Below are positions 34,694 through 44,055 of a stretch of 64,000 nt of DNA, in pieces. The DNA is taken from NCBI RefSeq assembly GCF_900115085.1, contig NZ_FOVF01000014.1, positions 1-64,000 on the forward strand. Reading direction: 5' to 3'. Within the stretch, counting starts at the first letter, position 1; the number at the start of each line of letters is the position of its first letter. This DNA is from Dokdonella immobilis (GTDB taxonomy: Bacteria; Pseudomonadota; Gammaproteobacteria; Xanthomonadales; Rhodanobacteraceae). The translations under genes were made by a program, and so were the position numbers. The notes under the pieces are model-generated. The model made no database searches. It was not told where the DNA came from and worked only from the letters and a program-made list of their open reading frames with translations.

Positions 34694-35659
34694 ATGAGCG
34701 CCGACCAGCGCAGCCGCCGAAACGTCTTCGCCGGCCTGGCCCTGGACCGCTGCAGCGAACGTCGGCTCGATCACGCGTGGTTCGAGAGCCAACTGGGCCA
34801 CGCCGGCGCACGCTTCCTCGTGCTCGATACCGACGGCAAGGCCCTGGTCGACGCGGGTGCGAGCGCCTTGCGCTTCCTCGACGGCGGCGAACGTGCTGAC
34901 CTGCTGGCCGCGGTCCGGCCTTCACTGCTCGGCCTGGATGCGCAGCACACACCCTACTTCCTGCTCAGCGCCGAAGCCGGCGAGGCCGCCACGCTGGCCA
35001 CGAACTTCAGCTCGCGCTATCTCGACCTGCGCCGCGCCGGACTCGGCCTGCCGGCATTCGAAGCCGGCCTGTTCGCCTATGCGCGTGGCCTGGCGCACTG
35101 GCAATCGCGCACGCGCTGGTGCAGCGCCTGCGGCAGCGAACTGAGCCTCGAATGGGCCGGACATCGCGCCCGCTGCACCAACCCAGCCTGTGGCATCGAA
35201 CATTTCCCGCGGACCGATCCGGCCATCATCGTCATCGTCACCTGGCGCGATGCCTGCCTGCTCGGTCGACAGGCGAGTTGGCCCGCGGGCCGCTATTCGA
35301 CCCTGGCCGGATTCGTCGAACCGGGTGAAACCCTCGAGGACGCCGTGCGCCGCGAGGTCTTCGAGGAAGCCGGCGTGCGCGTGGTCGATTGCGATTACCA
35401 CTCCTCGCAACCCTGGCCGTTTCCGTCATCGCTGATGCTCGGATTCACCGCGCGCGCGGACGATCCGAGCATCGCCGTCGGCGACGAGATCGACGAGGCG
35501 CGCTGGTTCGAAGTCGATGAATTCGTCGCCGATCTCGAAGCGGGACGGCTCGGCCTGCCGCCGCCGTTGTCGGTGTCCTATCGCCTGATCGAGCATTGGC
35601 TCAGGCAGGCCGGCGGTCTTGAGCTCAGCGAACTGAAGGCGCCGGCGACCTGGGCCTGA
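34694..35659 (+). CDS. nudC: NAD(+)/NADH pyrophosphatase NudC
   Basis: A 321-residue Nudix enzyme that hydrolyses NADH to NMNH and AMP and removes NAD caps from RNA. A zinc ribbon (about residues 146-170) has CSACG and RARCTNPAC. The Nudix box is GFVEPGETLEDAVRREVFEE (about 214-233), followed by the SQPWPFPSSLMLGF sequence that is diagnostic of NudC. ATG 34694 is taken as the start, giving a length normal for this group (E. coli NudC has 257). The N-terminal 130 residues form the dimerisation part and are divergent. Confidence 0.9.
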   Translation: MSADQRSRRNVFAGLALDRCSERRLDHAWFESQLGHAGARFLVLDTDGKALVDAGASALRFLDGGERADLLAAVRPSLLGLDAQHTPYFLLSAEAGEAATLATNFSSRYLDLRRAGLGLPAFEAGLFAYARGLAHWQSRTRWCSACGSELSLEWAGHRARCTNPACGIEHFPRTDPAIIVIVTWRDACLLGRQASWPAGRYSTLAGFVEPGETLEDAVRREVFEEAGVRVVDCDYHSSQPWPFPSSLMLGFTARADDPSIAVGDEIDEARWFEVDEFVADLEAGRLGLPPPLSVSYRLIEHWLRQAGGLELSELKAPATWA

Positions 35660-35717
35660 CTGGACGCGGAAGCTGCGCGGGCTACAATCCTGACCACGAA
35701 CGCCAACGCCGGATCCC

Positions 35718-36599
35718 ATGGCCACGACCCTGATCGCGATTCTCATCGTGCTGCTGTCAACGCATGCATTGCCGGATCTGGCCCGCTTTCGGAACTTTTC
35801 CTGGCTGCGTGACTGGCTGCAGCCGGTCGATGGGAGAGCGGCAGGCGACGTGCGCGTGCGCACCTTGCTGGTGGCCGCATCGCTGGTCGTCCTGACCGGC
35901 CTGATCCAGGCCGCCCTGCATCGACACTGGTTCGGTTTGCTCGAACTGGCCTTCATGGTCGTCGTGCTGTTCATGTGCTGGGGGCCGCGCGATCTCGATG
36001 CCGACATCGAAGCGGTGCTCAAGGCGCCGGACAGCGCACGGCGCCGTGAGGCGGCCCAGTTCCTCGGTGACGGCGTCAGCCAGGAATCGATCCCGTTCAA
36101 TGCCGCGGGCCTGATCGAGGCCAGTTTCGCCGCCGCCCTTTCGCGCCGCTTCGGCGTGCTGTTCTGGTTCGCCGTGCTCGGCCCGGTCGGCGCCCTGGCC
36201 TATCGGCTCGTGCAGCAACTGGCGCGCTCGCCGGCCTTCGCCGAAGCGATCGGCGATTCGCGCATGCGTTTCGAACGCGCCGCCCTGATCATGGATTGGG
36301 CGCCGGCCCACCTGCTTGCCTGGTCGCTGGCCCTGGTTTCGGATTTCGATGCCATCGTCAGTGCGTGGCGCGACTACCACCACGCCCACGGCCAGGGCTA
36401 TTTCACGCTCGATCTCGGCTTCCTGGCGGTGATCGCACGGGCTGGTATCGATGCCGATGTCGCCGCCGGTGACGGCGGCGAAGAAAGCGTCGGCGACCCG
36501 CTCGCCGAACTGGCCGATACCCAGATTGTCCTGCGCCGCGTGCTGTATGTCTGGTTGGCCGTGATCGCGGTCATCGTGCTCGGCGGCTGGGCGACCTGA
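35718..36599 (+). CDS. ampE: AmpE-like inner-membrane protein
   Basis: A 293-residue polytopic protein of the AmpE type, an inner-membrane protein first described in ampicillinase (AmpC) regulation. It resembles CbiB/CobD-like membrane proteins in fold. Typical features are FRNFSWLRDWLQ after the first helix, FMCWGPRDLDADIEAV (about 91-106), and FWFAVLGPVGALAYRLVQQL (about 150-169). No ampD or ampC is visible in this window, so the regulatory role remains an inference from the family. Confidence 0.85.
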   Translation: MATTLIAILIVLLSTHALPDLARFRNFSWLRDWLQPVDGRAAGDVRVRTLLVAASLVVLTGLIQAALHRHWFGLLELAFMVVVLFMCWGPRDLDADIEAVLKAPDSARRREAAQFLGDGVSQESIPFNAAGLIEASFAAALSRRFGVLFWFAVLGPVGALAYRLVQQLARSPAFAEAIGDSRMRFERAALIMDWAPAHLLAWSLALVSDFDAIVSAWRDYHHAHGQGYFTLDLGFLAVIARAGIDADVAAGDGGEESVGDPLAELADTQIVLRRVLYVWLAVIAVIVLGGWAT

Positions 36600-36942
36600 T
36601 GATTGGCCCCCTGGAAAGTATCAGCGCAATTCGACTCCGGCCCAAGGGAGAAGGAACGATCGGAGAGGCTGCAGCGTGAAGCGCCTCTCCCGCTGGCGGG
36701 AGAGGCTGCCGACAGGCTGGTGAGGGTGGGCGGCAGAGCACGCTTTGGACCCTTCTCCCGCCGGGAGAAGTTGGCGCGCAGCGCCGGATGTGGGTACTCC
36801 GTGGCGTCGACATCGCGCCTCGCACGGACCCTCATCCGCCTTCGGCACCTACTCCCAGGGGGAGAAGGAAAGGCACGCTGCAGAGCGCGCTTTGGGCCCT
36901 TCCCCCGCCGGGAGAAGGAAAGGCGCGTCGCAATGAGCCGCC
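36600..36942. repeat. Gene-free stretch with dispersed repeats
   Basis: A 343 bp gap between convergent ampE and the transporter/acyltransferase gene. A repeat with the CTCTCCCGCTGGCGGGAGAG core, followed by GCTGCCGACAGGCTGGTGAG, sits at 36684-36727, the reverse orientation of the copies at 14748 and 15185. Around 36750-36930 related partial units recur (CTTCTCCCGCCGGGAGAAG at about 36752 and GGGAGAAGGAAAGGC at about 36861 and 36911). No gene is supported. Confidence 0.8.
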
Positions 36943-38826
36943 TCAGGCCCAGGCGCCGCGCAGCTCGCGCACGCGCTGCTCGAGCGTAGCGGCGCTGGCT
37001 TCGGTCGGTGCGACCGGTTCGCCGACGGCGAGCACGATGCGCGACCAGAACCGCCGCGGCAGGCGCATGCGCCCCGGCGCACTGTCGCGACGGCTGAAGA
37101 TGCTGCCCCACAGGCCCCGGATCGCGAGCGGGATGACCGGCACCGCGCGCTGCGCGAGGATGCGCTCGACGCCGGGCCGGAAGGTCGCGATCTCGCCATC
37201 CGCGGTCAGGCCGCCCTCCGGGAAGATGCAGACGATCTCGCCTTCGGCCAGGGCGCGGTCGATTTCGGCGAAGGCCTTTTCGAGCAGGCCCGGATCCTCC
37301 TTGGCCGAGGCGATCGGAATGGCCTTGGCGGTGCGGAAGATGAAGCGCATCACCGGGATGTTGAAGATCTTGTAGTACATGACGAAGCGCGAGGGCCGGC
37401 GCACGCTGCCGGCGACGATCAGCGCGTCCATGTAGCTGACGTGGTTGCAGACGAGCAGGGCAGGCCCATGCTCGGGAATGCGGTCGAGCCCTTCGGTGCG
37501 GATCCGGTACAGCGTGTTGATCAGGATCCACGAAAGGAACCGCATGAGGAACTCGGGGACCAGCGTGTAGATGTAGATGGCCACGGCGGCATTCAGCACG
37601 GCCACGGCCAGGAAGATCTGCGGAATCGAAAAGCCGAGCGCGGTCAGGCCCAGGCCGAGGCCGGCCGACACCACCATGAACAATGCATTGAGGATGTTGT
37701 TGCCGGCGATCACGCGCGAGAGTTCGCTGCGGTCGGTGCGGCTCTGCACGAGGGCGAACAGCGGCACGATGAAGAGGCCGGCGAAGAGGCCGATCAGGAG
37801 CAGGTCGATGACGATGCGCGGGCTGCCAGCGGCGCCGAGGAAGCCCATCACGGTCAGGCCGTGGGCGCTGGCCGCGACGGGGCGCGCGAAGAACAGGTCG
37901 ACCGCGAAAACGGTCATGCCGATCGAGCCGAACGGCACCAGGCCGATCTCGACCTTGTGGCCGGACAGGCGTTCGCAGAGCAGTGAGCCGATGCCGACAC
38001 CGACCGAGAACAGGGCCAGGGTCAGGTTGAGCACGCCTTCGCCGCCGCCGAGGAAGGTCTGCGTGTAGGCCGGCAGCTGGGCCGTGAACACGGTGCCGAA
38101 AAACCAGAACCACGAGATGCCGAGGATGGCGTTGAAGATGGTGCGGTCCTTGACCACGTAGCGCAGCACGCGCAGCGTTTCGCTGGCCGGATTCCAGTTG
38201 AACTTGAGGTCCGGCGCGGTGGCCGGCGCCGGAGGGATCGCGCGGCTTACCAGGTAGCCGATCACGGCCACGCCGACGACGAGGATCGAAGCCGCGGTGG
38301 TACCGAAATCGCCGAGCGCCATCAGCGAACCGCCGGCCATCATGCCGATCAGCACGGCCATCGAGGTACCCATCTCGACCAGGCCATTGCCGCCGACCAG
38401 TTCGTCGATATGCAGCGCCTGCGGCAGGATCGCGTATTTGATCGGGCCGAAAACGGTCGAATGCAGGCCCATCAGGAACAGCACGACGAACAGAAGCCAG
38501 ACCTGGTGGGCGTGGAACGCATAAACCGCCATCAGCATCGCCGCGATCTCGAACAGCTTGACGTAGCGGATCAGGCGGGTCTTTTCGAACTTCTCGGCGA
38601 TCTGTCCGGCCGTCGCCGAGAACAGGAAGAACGGCAGGATGAACACGGCCGGCGCGATCATTGCGTAGAAGCTGACCGCCTCGATGGCCAGGCCGAGATG
38701 GAAGCCGATCAATACGACCATGCCCTGGCGAAAGGCGTTGTCGTTGAAGGCGCCGAGTGCCTGGGTCGTGAAGAACGGCGCAAAGCGCCGCTTGCCGAGC
38801 AGGGTGAACTGGCTGTGTTCGGACAT
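36943..38826 (-). CDS. Fused lysophospholipid transporter (MFS) and acyltransferase
   Basis: A 627-residue fusion. Residues 1 to about 405 are an MFS carrier of the LplT type with some 12 helices, starting FTTQALGAFNDNAFRQGMVV. The C-terminal part (about 425-625) is a PlsC-type acyltransferase with the HX4D catalytic motif in CNHVSYMDALIVAG and the substrate motif FPEGGLTADGE. In E. coli LplT imports lysophospholipids and Aas re-acylates them; here transporter and acyltransferase are one protein, without the acyl-CoA/ACP synthetase part of Aas. It faces ampE with no partner gene nearby. It should act in phospholipid repair. Confidence 0.88.
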   Translation of the reverse strand: MSEHSQFTLLGKRRFAPFFTTQALGAFNDNAFRQGMVVLIGFHLGLAIEAVSFYAMIAPAVFILPFFLFSATAGQIAEKFEKTRLIRYVKLFEIAAMLMAVYAFHAHQVWLLFVVLFLMGLHSTVFGPIKYAILPQALHIDELVGGNGLVEMGTSMAVLIGMMAGGSLMALGDFGTTAASILVVGVAVIGYLVSRAIPPAPATAPDLKFNWNPASETLRVLRYVVKDRTIFNAILGISWFWFFGTVFTAQLPAYTQTFLGGGEGVLNLTLALFSVGVGIGSLLCERLSGHKVEIGLVPFGSIGMTVFAVDLFFARPVAASAHGLTVMGFLGAAGSPRIVIDLLLIGLFAGLFIVPLFALVQSRTDRSELSRVIAGNNILNALFMVVSAGLGLGLTALGFSIPQIFLAVAVLNAAVAIYIYTLVPEFLMRFLSWILINTLYRIRTEGLDRIPEHGPALLVCNHVSYMDALIVAGSVRRPSRFVMYYKIFNIPVMRFIFRTAKAIPIASAKEDPGLLEKAFAEIDRALAEGEIVCIFPEGGLTADGEIATFRPGVERILAQRAVPVIPLAIRGLWGSIFSRRDSAPGRMRLPRRFWSRIVLAVGEPVAPTEASAATLEQRVRELRGAWA

Positions 38827-39041
38827 GGGCGCGGATGGCTGTGCGGGGACGGTGCCGGCAATTTAGCAGAGGCGCGCGGCAGGGCAATGCCGGGAATGCG
38901 GAACCCGTGCGGGATTGGCCCGGCGGTCGGGTGTATCTTCGCTCGCGTGCAGGGCGGGAACCGGACGCGCGTCGAAGGGTGGCCGCACCGGTTTGCCAGC
39001 CTGGCGCGCTTCGTCCACGATGAACCGGGGAGGGTTCAAGC

Positions 39042-39548
39042 ATGGCGGAAAACGACCGACAGCATCTGCCGCGAACCGCGGCGGCAAGTCGATGGCGCTA
39101 TCGCGTGGGGCGCGAGCGTGGCGCGATCGGTCGTTTTGCCGACGCCCTCGAGCACGACCTGGTCGCGGCCGGGGTCGCCGAATCGGTGCGCCAGACCCTG
39201 GCCACCGTGCTCGATGAGCTGCTGGCCAACGTCCTCATGCACGCCCAGTCCGCGCGTGGCCCCGTGCATGTGCATCTGCGCCGGCGCAAGGATGACCTGA
39301 TCGTGCGGCTTCGCTACTGCGCAACGGCATTCGATCCGACAGCGATCGCGGCGGCGCAGATGCCGGCCTCACTGGCCGCCGCCACACCGGGCGGTGTCGG
39401 CATCGCCATGGTCCGCGCGATGACGCGCGAATTCGTCTACGCGTTCCGACGCGGCGAAAACCACCTGCGCGTGCGTGTGGCGCTCCAGACAGCGGGAATA
39501 GGGAATGGGGAGCGCGGGAATGGGGAATGGGGAATAGGGAATCGTTAA
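39042..39548 (+). CDS. Anti-sigma-factor-type ATP-binding protein
   Basis: A 168-residue protein of the HATPase_c_2 (RsbW/SpoIIAB-like) family. The Bergerat N box is VLDELLANVLMHA (about residues 46-58, with E48 and N52). A later loop (GGVGIAMVRAM, about 117-127) forms the G-x-G site. Members act as serine kinases on anti-anti-sigma partners. ATG 39042 follows a good ribosome binding site, GGGGAGGG. The last 19 codons (GIGNGERGNGEWGIGNR and flanks) are read through a GGGAATGGGGA repeat array and are probably not part of the fold. No partner gene is adjacent, so the target is unknown. Confidence 0.78.
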   Translation: MAENDRQHLPRTAAASRWRYRVGRERGAIGRFADALEHDLVAAGVAESVRQTLATVLDELLANVLMHAQSARGPVHVHLRRRKDDLIVRLRYCATAFDPTAIAAAQMPASLAAATPGGVGIAMVRAMTREFVYAFRRGENHLRVRVALQTAGIGNGERGNGEWGIGNR

Positions 39549-39638
39549 AGGCAAGGGCAAGAGCTACAGCAAGAGCAAGCGCAAAAGGCAAAAGCGAAGA
39601 GCGCTCCGCTTGAACCATTCCCCATTCCCTATTCCCGA
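39493..39638. repeat. Paired heptad array at the purD 3' end
   Basis: The left arm (39493-39543) is a run of GGGAATA, GGGAATGG and related heptads. The right arm (39615-39638) carries the reverse complement, CATTCCCCATTCCCTATTCC. Between them lies a purine-rich stretch of AAGGCAAG and AAGAGCAAG units. The arms are complementary, so a transcript could form a long hairpin. The 3' end of the anti-sigma gene lies in the left arm and the purD stop codon in the right arm. Confidence 0.85.
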
Positions 39639-40909
39639 CTGAGCGCTCGGTGGCCAATGTCGCGCCGGTGGAAGGCGCCTTCGAAGCGCAGCCTGGCCAG
39701 GGCCGCGTAGGCGCGTTCGCGGGCGGCGCCGATGTCGCTGCCGAGGGCGCAGACGGTGAGGACGCGTCCGCCGGCCGTGACCACCTGGCCGTCGCGCTCG
39801 CGCGTGCCGGCATGGAAGACCTTGGTGTCCTTGCCGAAGTCGGTGTCGAGGCCGTCGATCGGATCGCCGCTGCGGACCTTGCCCGGGTATCCGTGCGCGG
39901 CCATGACCACGCCGATCGCCGGACGCGGGTCCCATTGCACGTGCATGCCCTTGAGCCGGCCGGCCAGCGCCGATTCGATCAGTTCGACCAGATCGGACTG
40001 CAGGCGCAGCATGATCGGCTGTGTTTCCGGATCGCCGAAGCGCACGTTGAATTCGATGACCTTCGGCGCGCCGTGACGGTCGATCATCAGGCCGGCGTAG
40101 AGGAAGCCGATGAATGGCGCACCTTCGGCGGCCATGCCGGCCAGGGTCGGCCGGATCACCTCGTCCATGATGCGACGATCGACTTCGGGCGTGACCACCG
40201 GCGCAGGCGAATAGGCGCCCATGCCGCCGGTGTTCGGTCCGGTATCGGCCTCGCCGACGCGCTTGTGATCCTGGCTGGTCGCCATTGGCAGTGCGTTCTG
40301 GCCGTCGGAGATGACGATGTAGCTGGCCTCCTCGCCCTCGAGGAATTCCTCGATGACCACGCGCGCCGAGGCATCGCCGAGCGAGTGCGCCCCGAGCATG
40401 TCGTGCAGCGCCTGCTCGGCATCACCGAGGGTCAATGCAACGACCACGCCCTTGCCGGCGGCAAGCCCGTCGGCCTTGATGACGATCGGTGCGCCGTGCT
40501 TGCGCACGTAGGCCAGGGCCGGTTCGAGATCGGTGAACACGGCATGCCGCGCGGTCGGAATGTTGTGGCGGGCGAGGAAGGCCTTGGCGTAGGCCTTCGA
40601 TCCTTCCAGCTGCGCCGCGATGCGACGCGGCCCGAAGCAGGCGAGGCCGGCGGCACGGAACCGGTCGACGACGCCGAGCACGAGCGGAATCTCCGGACCG
40701 ACCACGGTCAGGTCGATCTTCTCGCGCCGCGCCAGCGCGAGCAGTCCGTCGATGTCGTTGACCGCCACATCGGCATTGCGCATGCGCGGCTCGTGCGCGG
40801 TGCCGGCATTGCCCGGTGCCACGACGACTTCGGTGACGCGCCTGGACTGGGCCAGTTTCCAGGCCAGCGCATGCTCGCGCCCACCGGAGCCCACAACCAT
40901 GATTTTCAT
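39629..40909 (-). CDS. purD: Phosphoribosylamine-glycine ligase
   Basis: A 426-residue ATP-grasp enzyme that joins glycine to phosphoribosylamine in the second step of purine synthesis. The start MKIMVVGSGGREHALAWKLA with the GGREHA nucleotide loop is diagnostic. VIKADGLAAGKGVVVA (about residues 139-154) and VEFNVRFGDPETQ (about 284) are the ATP-grasp core. The stop codon lies in the heptad array. It is followed by purH in the same direction. Its length is normal for the family. Confidence 0.95.
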   Translation of the reverse strand: MKIMVVGSGGREHALAWKLAQSRRVTEVVVAPGNAGTAHEPRMRNADVAVNDIDGLLALARREKIDLTVVGPEIPLVLGVVDRFRAAGLACFGPRRIAAQLEGSKAYAKAFLARHNIPTARHAVFTDLEPALAYVRKHGAPIVIKADGLAAGKGVVVALTLGDAEQALHDMLGAHSLGDASARVVIEEFLEGEEASYIVISDGQNALPMATSQDHKRVGEADTGPNTGGMGAYSPAPVVTPEVDRRIMDEVIRPTLAGMAAEGAPFIGFLYAGLMIDRHGAPKVIEFNVRFGDPETQPIMLRLQSDLVELIESALAGRLKGMHVQWDPRPAIGVVMAAHGYPGKVRSGDPIDGLDTDFGKDTKVFHAGTRERDGQVVTAGGRVLTVCALGSDIGAARERAYAALARLRFEGAFHRRDIGHRALSRE

Positions 40910-40914
40910 GGTTG

Positions 40915-41085
40915 CGGGATTCGGGATTTGGGATTCGGGATTCGAAAGAGCACGGGCGTCATGTCACTCGTTGTCATAGGGGCAGTGTCAGTGTGCTGTG
41001 ATGGGTCGGCGTGAGATCAGAGCCGGCGATGGCCACAAACTCTGGCATGACCCATCGAATCCCGAATCCCCAATCCCGAATCCCG
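40915..41085. repeat. Paired heptad array between purH and purD
   Basis: The left arm (40915-40945) is GGGATTCGGGATTTGGGATT and continuing heptads; the right arm (41054-41085) is the matching GAATCCCGAATCCCCAATCC run. The arms are inverted copies with about 110 bp between them. A second complementary pair, GATGGGTC (near 41000) and GACCCATC (41049-41056), lies inside. The element sits in the purH-purD intergenic region and could fold into a large hairpin when transcribed. Confidence 0.85.
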
Positions 41086-41101
41086 GCACTAGCGCGCCGC
41101 G

Positions 41102-42679
41102 CTAGTGCCTGAAATGCCTCACCCCGGTGAACACCATGGCCATGTCGTGTTCGTCGGCGGCGACGATCACTTCGTTGTCGCGCATCGAACCGCCGGGCTG
41201 GATGACCGCGCGGATGCCGGCCTGGGCGGCCATGTCGATGCCGTCGCGGAACGGAAAGAAGGCATCCGAGGCCATCACGCTGCCGGGGACGCTGAGCCCG
41301 GCTTCCTCGGCCTTGATCGCGGCGATGCGGGCGCTGATCACGCGGCTCATCTGGCCGGCGCCGATGCCGATGGTGCGGCTCTCGCGGGCATAGACGATGG
41401 CATTGGATTTCACGTACATCGATACGTGCCAGGCGAACAGCAGGTCGCGCAGTTCGTCGGCGTTCGGCACGCGCCTGGAGACGACCTTGAGGTCAGTCAG
41501 CATCAGGGTGTCGCGATCCGCGTCCTGGGCCAGCATGCCGCCGGCGATGCGCTTGTAGTCGACCGACTGGCCCGATTGTTCCGGCCAGTCGCCGGTGGCC
41601 AGCAGGCGCACATTCGGCTTCTTCGCGAAAGCGGCCAGTGCGGCATCTTCGACGCCCGGCGCAATCACGACTTCGACGAACTGGCGCTCGAGGATCAGTG
41701 CGGCCGTCTCTGCGTCGAGCCGGTGGTTGAAGGCGATGATGCCGCCGAAGGCCGACACCGGATCGCAGGCGTAGGCGTGCTCGTAGGCCTCGCGCACGCT
41801 GGCGCCGAGGGCGACGCCGCATGGATTGGCGTGCTTGACGATGACGCAGGCCGGCGTGCGCTGGAACGCCTTGACGCACTCGAGCGCGGCATCGGCGTCG
41901 GCGAGGTTGTTGTAGGACAGTTCCTTGCCGGCCAGTACCTGGGCCGTGGCAATGGTGCCGCGCGGCGCATTGCGTTCGACGTACAGCGCTGCGGCCTGAT
42001 GCGGATTCTCGCCGTAACGGAGGATGCGCTTGCGCTCGTAGGCGAGGTGCAGGTTCGGCGGGAACGGCTCGCTGTTCTCGCCCTGGGTTCGGGCGCCGAG
42101 CCAGCTGGCGACGCGGCCGTCGTAGGTGGCGGTATGGGCGTAGGCCTTGGCCGCGAGGCGCCGACGCAACTCGATCGGGGTGCCGCCATGGGCCAGCGCA
42201 TCGAGCACTTCGGCATAGTCGGCCGGATCGCACAGCACGATCACGTGTTCGTGGTTCTTGGCCGCCGCGCGCAGCATGGCCGGGCCGCCGATATCGATGT
42301 TCTCGATGGCCTCCTCGAGGCTGCAATCAGGACGTGCCGTGACCGTGTCGAAGGGATAGAGGTTGACCACGAGCAGATCGATCGCGGCAATACCGTGTTC
42401 GGCCATGACCGCGTCGTCGGTGCCGCGGCGGCCGAGCAGGCCGCCATGCACGAGCGGGTGCAGGGTCTTGACGCGGCCGTCCATGATCTCCGGGAAACCG
42501 GTCAGGGCGCTGACCTCGGTCACCGGCAGGTGCGCACCACGCAGGGTCTGCGCGGTACCGCCGGTGGAAACGAGGCTGATGCCCAGCGCATCGAGGCCGC
42601 GAGCGAGGTCGCAGAGGCCGGACTTGTCGGACACGCTGAGCAGCGCGCGGCGGGCGGGGGCAAGCGGAGTTTCGAACAT
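41102..42679 (-). CDS. purH: Bifunctional AICAR transformylase/IMP cyclohydrolase
   Basis: A 525-residue enzyme for the last two steps of purine synthesis. The N-terminal IMP cyclohydrolase domain (about 1-200) starts [20 protein letters not shown], with [12 protein letters not shown] following. The AICAR transformylase domain (about 200-525) contains [37 protein letters not shown] and the C-terminal IQPGGSMRD. The gene precedes purD, with an inverted heptad array between them. Fis is encoded 62 bp upstream. Confidence 0.96.
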   Translation of the reverse strand: MFETPLAPARRALLSVSDKSGLCDLARGLDALGISLVSTGGTAQTLRGAHLPVTEVSALTGFPEIMDGRVKTLHPLVHGGLLGRRGTDDAVMAEHGIAAIDLLVVNLYPFDTVTARPDCSLEEAIENIDIGGPAMLRAAAKNHEHVIVLCDPADYAEVLDALAHGGTPIELRRRLAAKAYAHTATYDGRVASWLGARTQGENSEPFPPNLHLAYERKRILRYGENPHQAAALYVERNAPRGTIATAQVLAGKELSYNNLADADAALECVKAFQRTPACVIVKHANPCGVALGASVREAYEHAYACDPVSAFGGIIAFNHRLDAETAALILERQFVEVVIAPGVEDAALAAFAKKPNVRLLATGDWPEQSGQSVDYKRIAGGMLAQDADRDTLMLTDLKVVSRRVPNADELRDLLFAWHVSMYVKSNAIVYARESRTIGIGAGQMSRVISARIAAIKAEEAGLSVPGSVMASDAFFPFRDGIDMAAQAGIRAVIQPGGSMRDNEVIVAADEHDMAMVFTGVRHFRH

Positions 42680-42741
42680 CGGTCAGCCGGAGGCGGTCTT
42701 GCAATCGCGCAGTATAGCGGCGCAGGGGGCGCGGAAGTCGC

Positions 42742-43020
42742 TCAACTGAGGCCGTACTGCTGGAGCTTCTTGCGCAGGGTCGCGCGATTGATGCCGAGCG
42801 CGGCGGCGGCGCGGCTCTGGTTGCCGCCATACCAGTCCATGACTTCCCGCAGCAGCGGCTGCTCGACTTCGCCGAGCACGAGCGCATGCAGTCCCTCGGT
42901 TGGCTGCGACTCGACATCGCTCAGATAGCGCCGGACGGCGCGTGCGACGCATTCGCGCAAGGCGGGTTGCAAGGCGGAATCGTGCGCGGCGTCAACGCGC
43001 AACGGAGAAACGGCATTCAC
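42742..43020 (-). CDS. fis: DNA-binding protein Fis
   Basis: A 92-residue nucleoid-associated factor for DNA inversion stimulation. The C-terminal helix-turn-helix is unmistakable: YGGNQSRAAAALGINRATLR followed by KKLQQYGLS. The region VEQPLLREVMDW upstream of it corresponds to the Fis dimer helices. Start at GTG 43020 gives the usual length; longer in-frame starts would add residues not typical of Fis. Fis is followed by purH in Xanthomonas-type genomes, which agrees with this order. Confidence 0.88.
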   Translation of the reverse strand: MNAVSPLRVDAAHDSALQPALRECVARAVRRYLSDVESQPTEGLHALVLGEVEQPLLREVMDWYGGNQSRAAAALGINRATLRKKLQQYGLS

Positions 43021-43183
43021 GGAAATCGGGCCCCCGAGGCTTGTTCTTGTCGTGACGGCGCCACGTGAACTCCTGATTTCGCGTGGCGGGTCGTGGATAG
43101 TAGCGCCACGCGAGGCGCTTGATAAGTGCTGTTTGTCGTTTCCGGTGAATTCGGTAACCGAACGGAACGGATTCGCCGGGCTT

Positions 43184-43978
43184 CTATTCGAACTTGAATT
43201 CGAACGCGACCGCGCTCTTGCCCGGATCGGCGACCTCGAACACGAGCGGCGCCTTGGCCTCGGGAGCGAGGCCCCGGGCCAGCGCGCGCGGGTCGCTGAT
43301 GTACTCGCCGGGCAGGAAGCGGCGCATCGCAATGCGTTGTTCGTCGAGATCGGACAGGGTGATTTCGACGACTGGAAACGGTTGGGCGAAGTCTGCGGCG
43401 TTCTGCAGGGTGGCCGATATGATCAGCGCGCCCGGCACCGACGGGTGCGGCCGGATGTCGCGCGAGGCTAGTTGCAGCAGATCATCATCGCGACGCAGCG
43501 GCAGCCGGCAGCCGAGGGTTGCGCAGGCGCTCTCGACCCACGGCCGCAGGCTCGAATCGTTGATCCACAGATCGCGTTCGGCCCAGGCGATTTCCCCGCC
43601 CAGCAACAGGGTCAGGACCAGGCTGCCGACGATCCAGCGACCATTGTGCTGCGGCCGGTGGTGGCGCCGATGGCGGGTGAATTGCGGTGGGCCCGAAGCG
43701 CGCTCGTGCGCCCGCGGGCGATCCTGCGGGTCGAAATTCAGCGACCCCTGCGGACCCCGGTTGGGGCGAAACACCGGTAGGCCGAGTTGCGGCGGCGTGG
43801 CCTGTTCGGCATGGCGTTCAAGCTTGCCGATCGGTTCGGCCGGCAACTGCTCGCTCAGCGTCGGCAGGGCATCGAAGACGGCATTGCAGTGCGAGCACCG
43901 AACGGCCGCATGCGCGGCGGCCAACTCGGCGCTGCCGAGCTTGAACACGGTCAGGCATTCGGGGCATTGGGTGTACAT
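43184..43978 (-). CDS. Zinc-ribbon and DUF3426 domain membrane protein
   Basis: A 264-residue protein with an N-terminal zinc ribbon (MYTQCPECLTVFKLGSAELA, with CxxC pairs at 5-8 and 28-31: CSHCNAVFD) of the MJ0042 type. A Pro/Arg-rich linker follows, then a helix (WIVGSLVLTLLLGGEIAWA, about 114-132), and then the DUF3426 domain (about 145-262), which includes LIISATLQNAADFAQPFPVV and RRFLPGEYI. The family is periplasmic with unknown function. It is conserved in place between prmA and fis in this lineage. Confidence 0.85.
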   Translation of the reverse strand: MYTQCPECLTVFKLGSAELAAAHAAVRCSHCNAVFDALPTLSEQLPAEPIGKLERHAEQATPPQLGLPVFRPNRGPQGSLNFDPQDRPRAHERASGPPQFTRHRRHHRPQHNGRWIVGSLVLTLLLGGEIAWAERDLWINDSSLRPWVESACATLGCRLPLRRDDDLLQLASRDIRPHPSVPGALIISATLQNAADFAQPFPVVEITLSDLDEQRIAMRRFLPGEYISDPRALARGLAPEAKAPLVFEVADPGKSAVAFEFKFE

Positions 43979-44055
43979 GTCTGGATTCTAGCGGCTGGCG
44001 CGCATCGACGGAGCGACTGGCGTCTCGATCCGGCCGATGGTTTCGCGCGCTTCGC

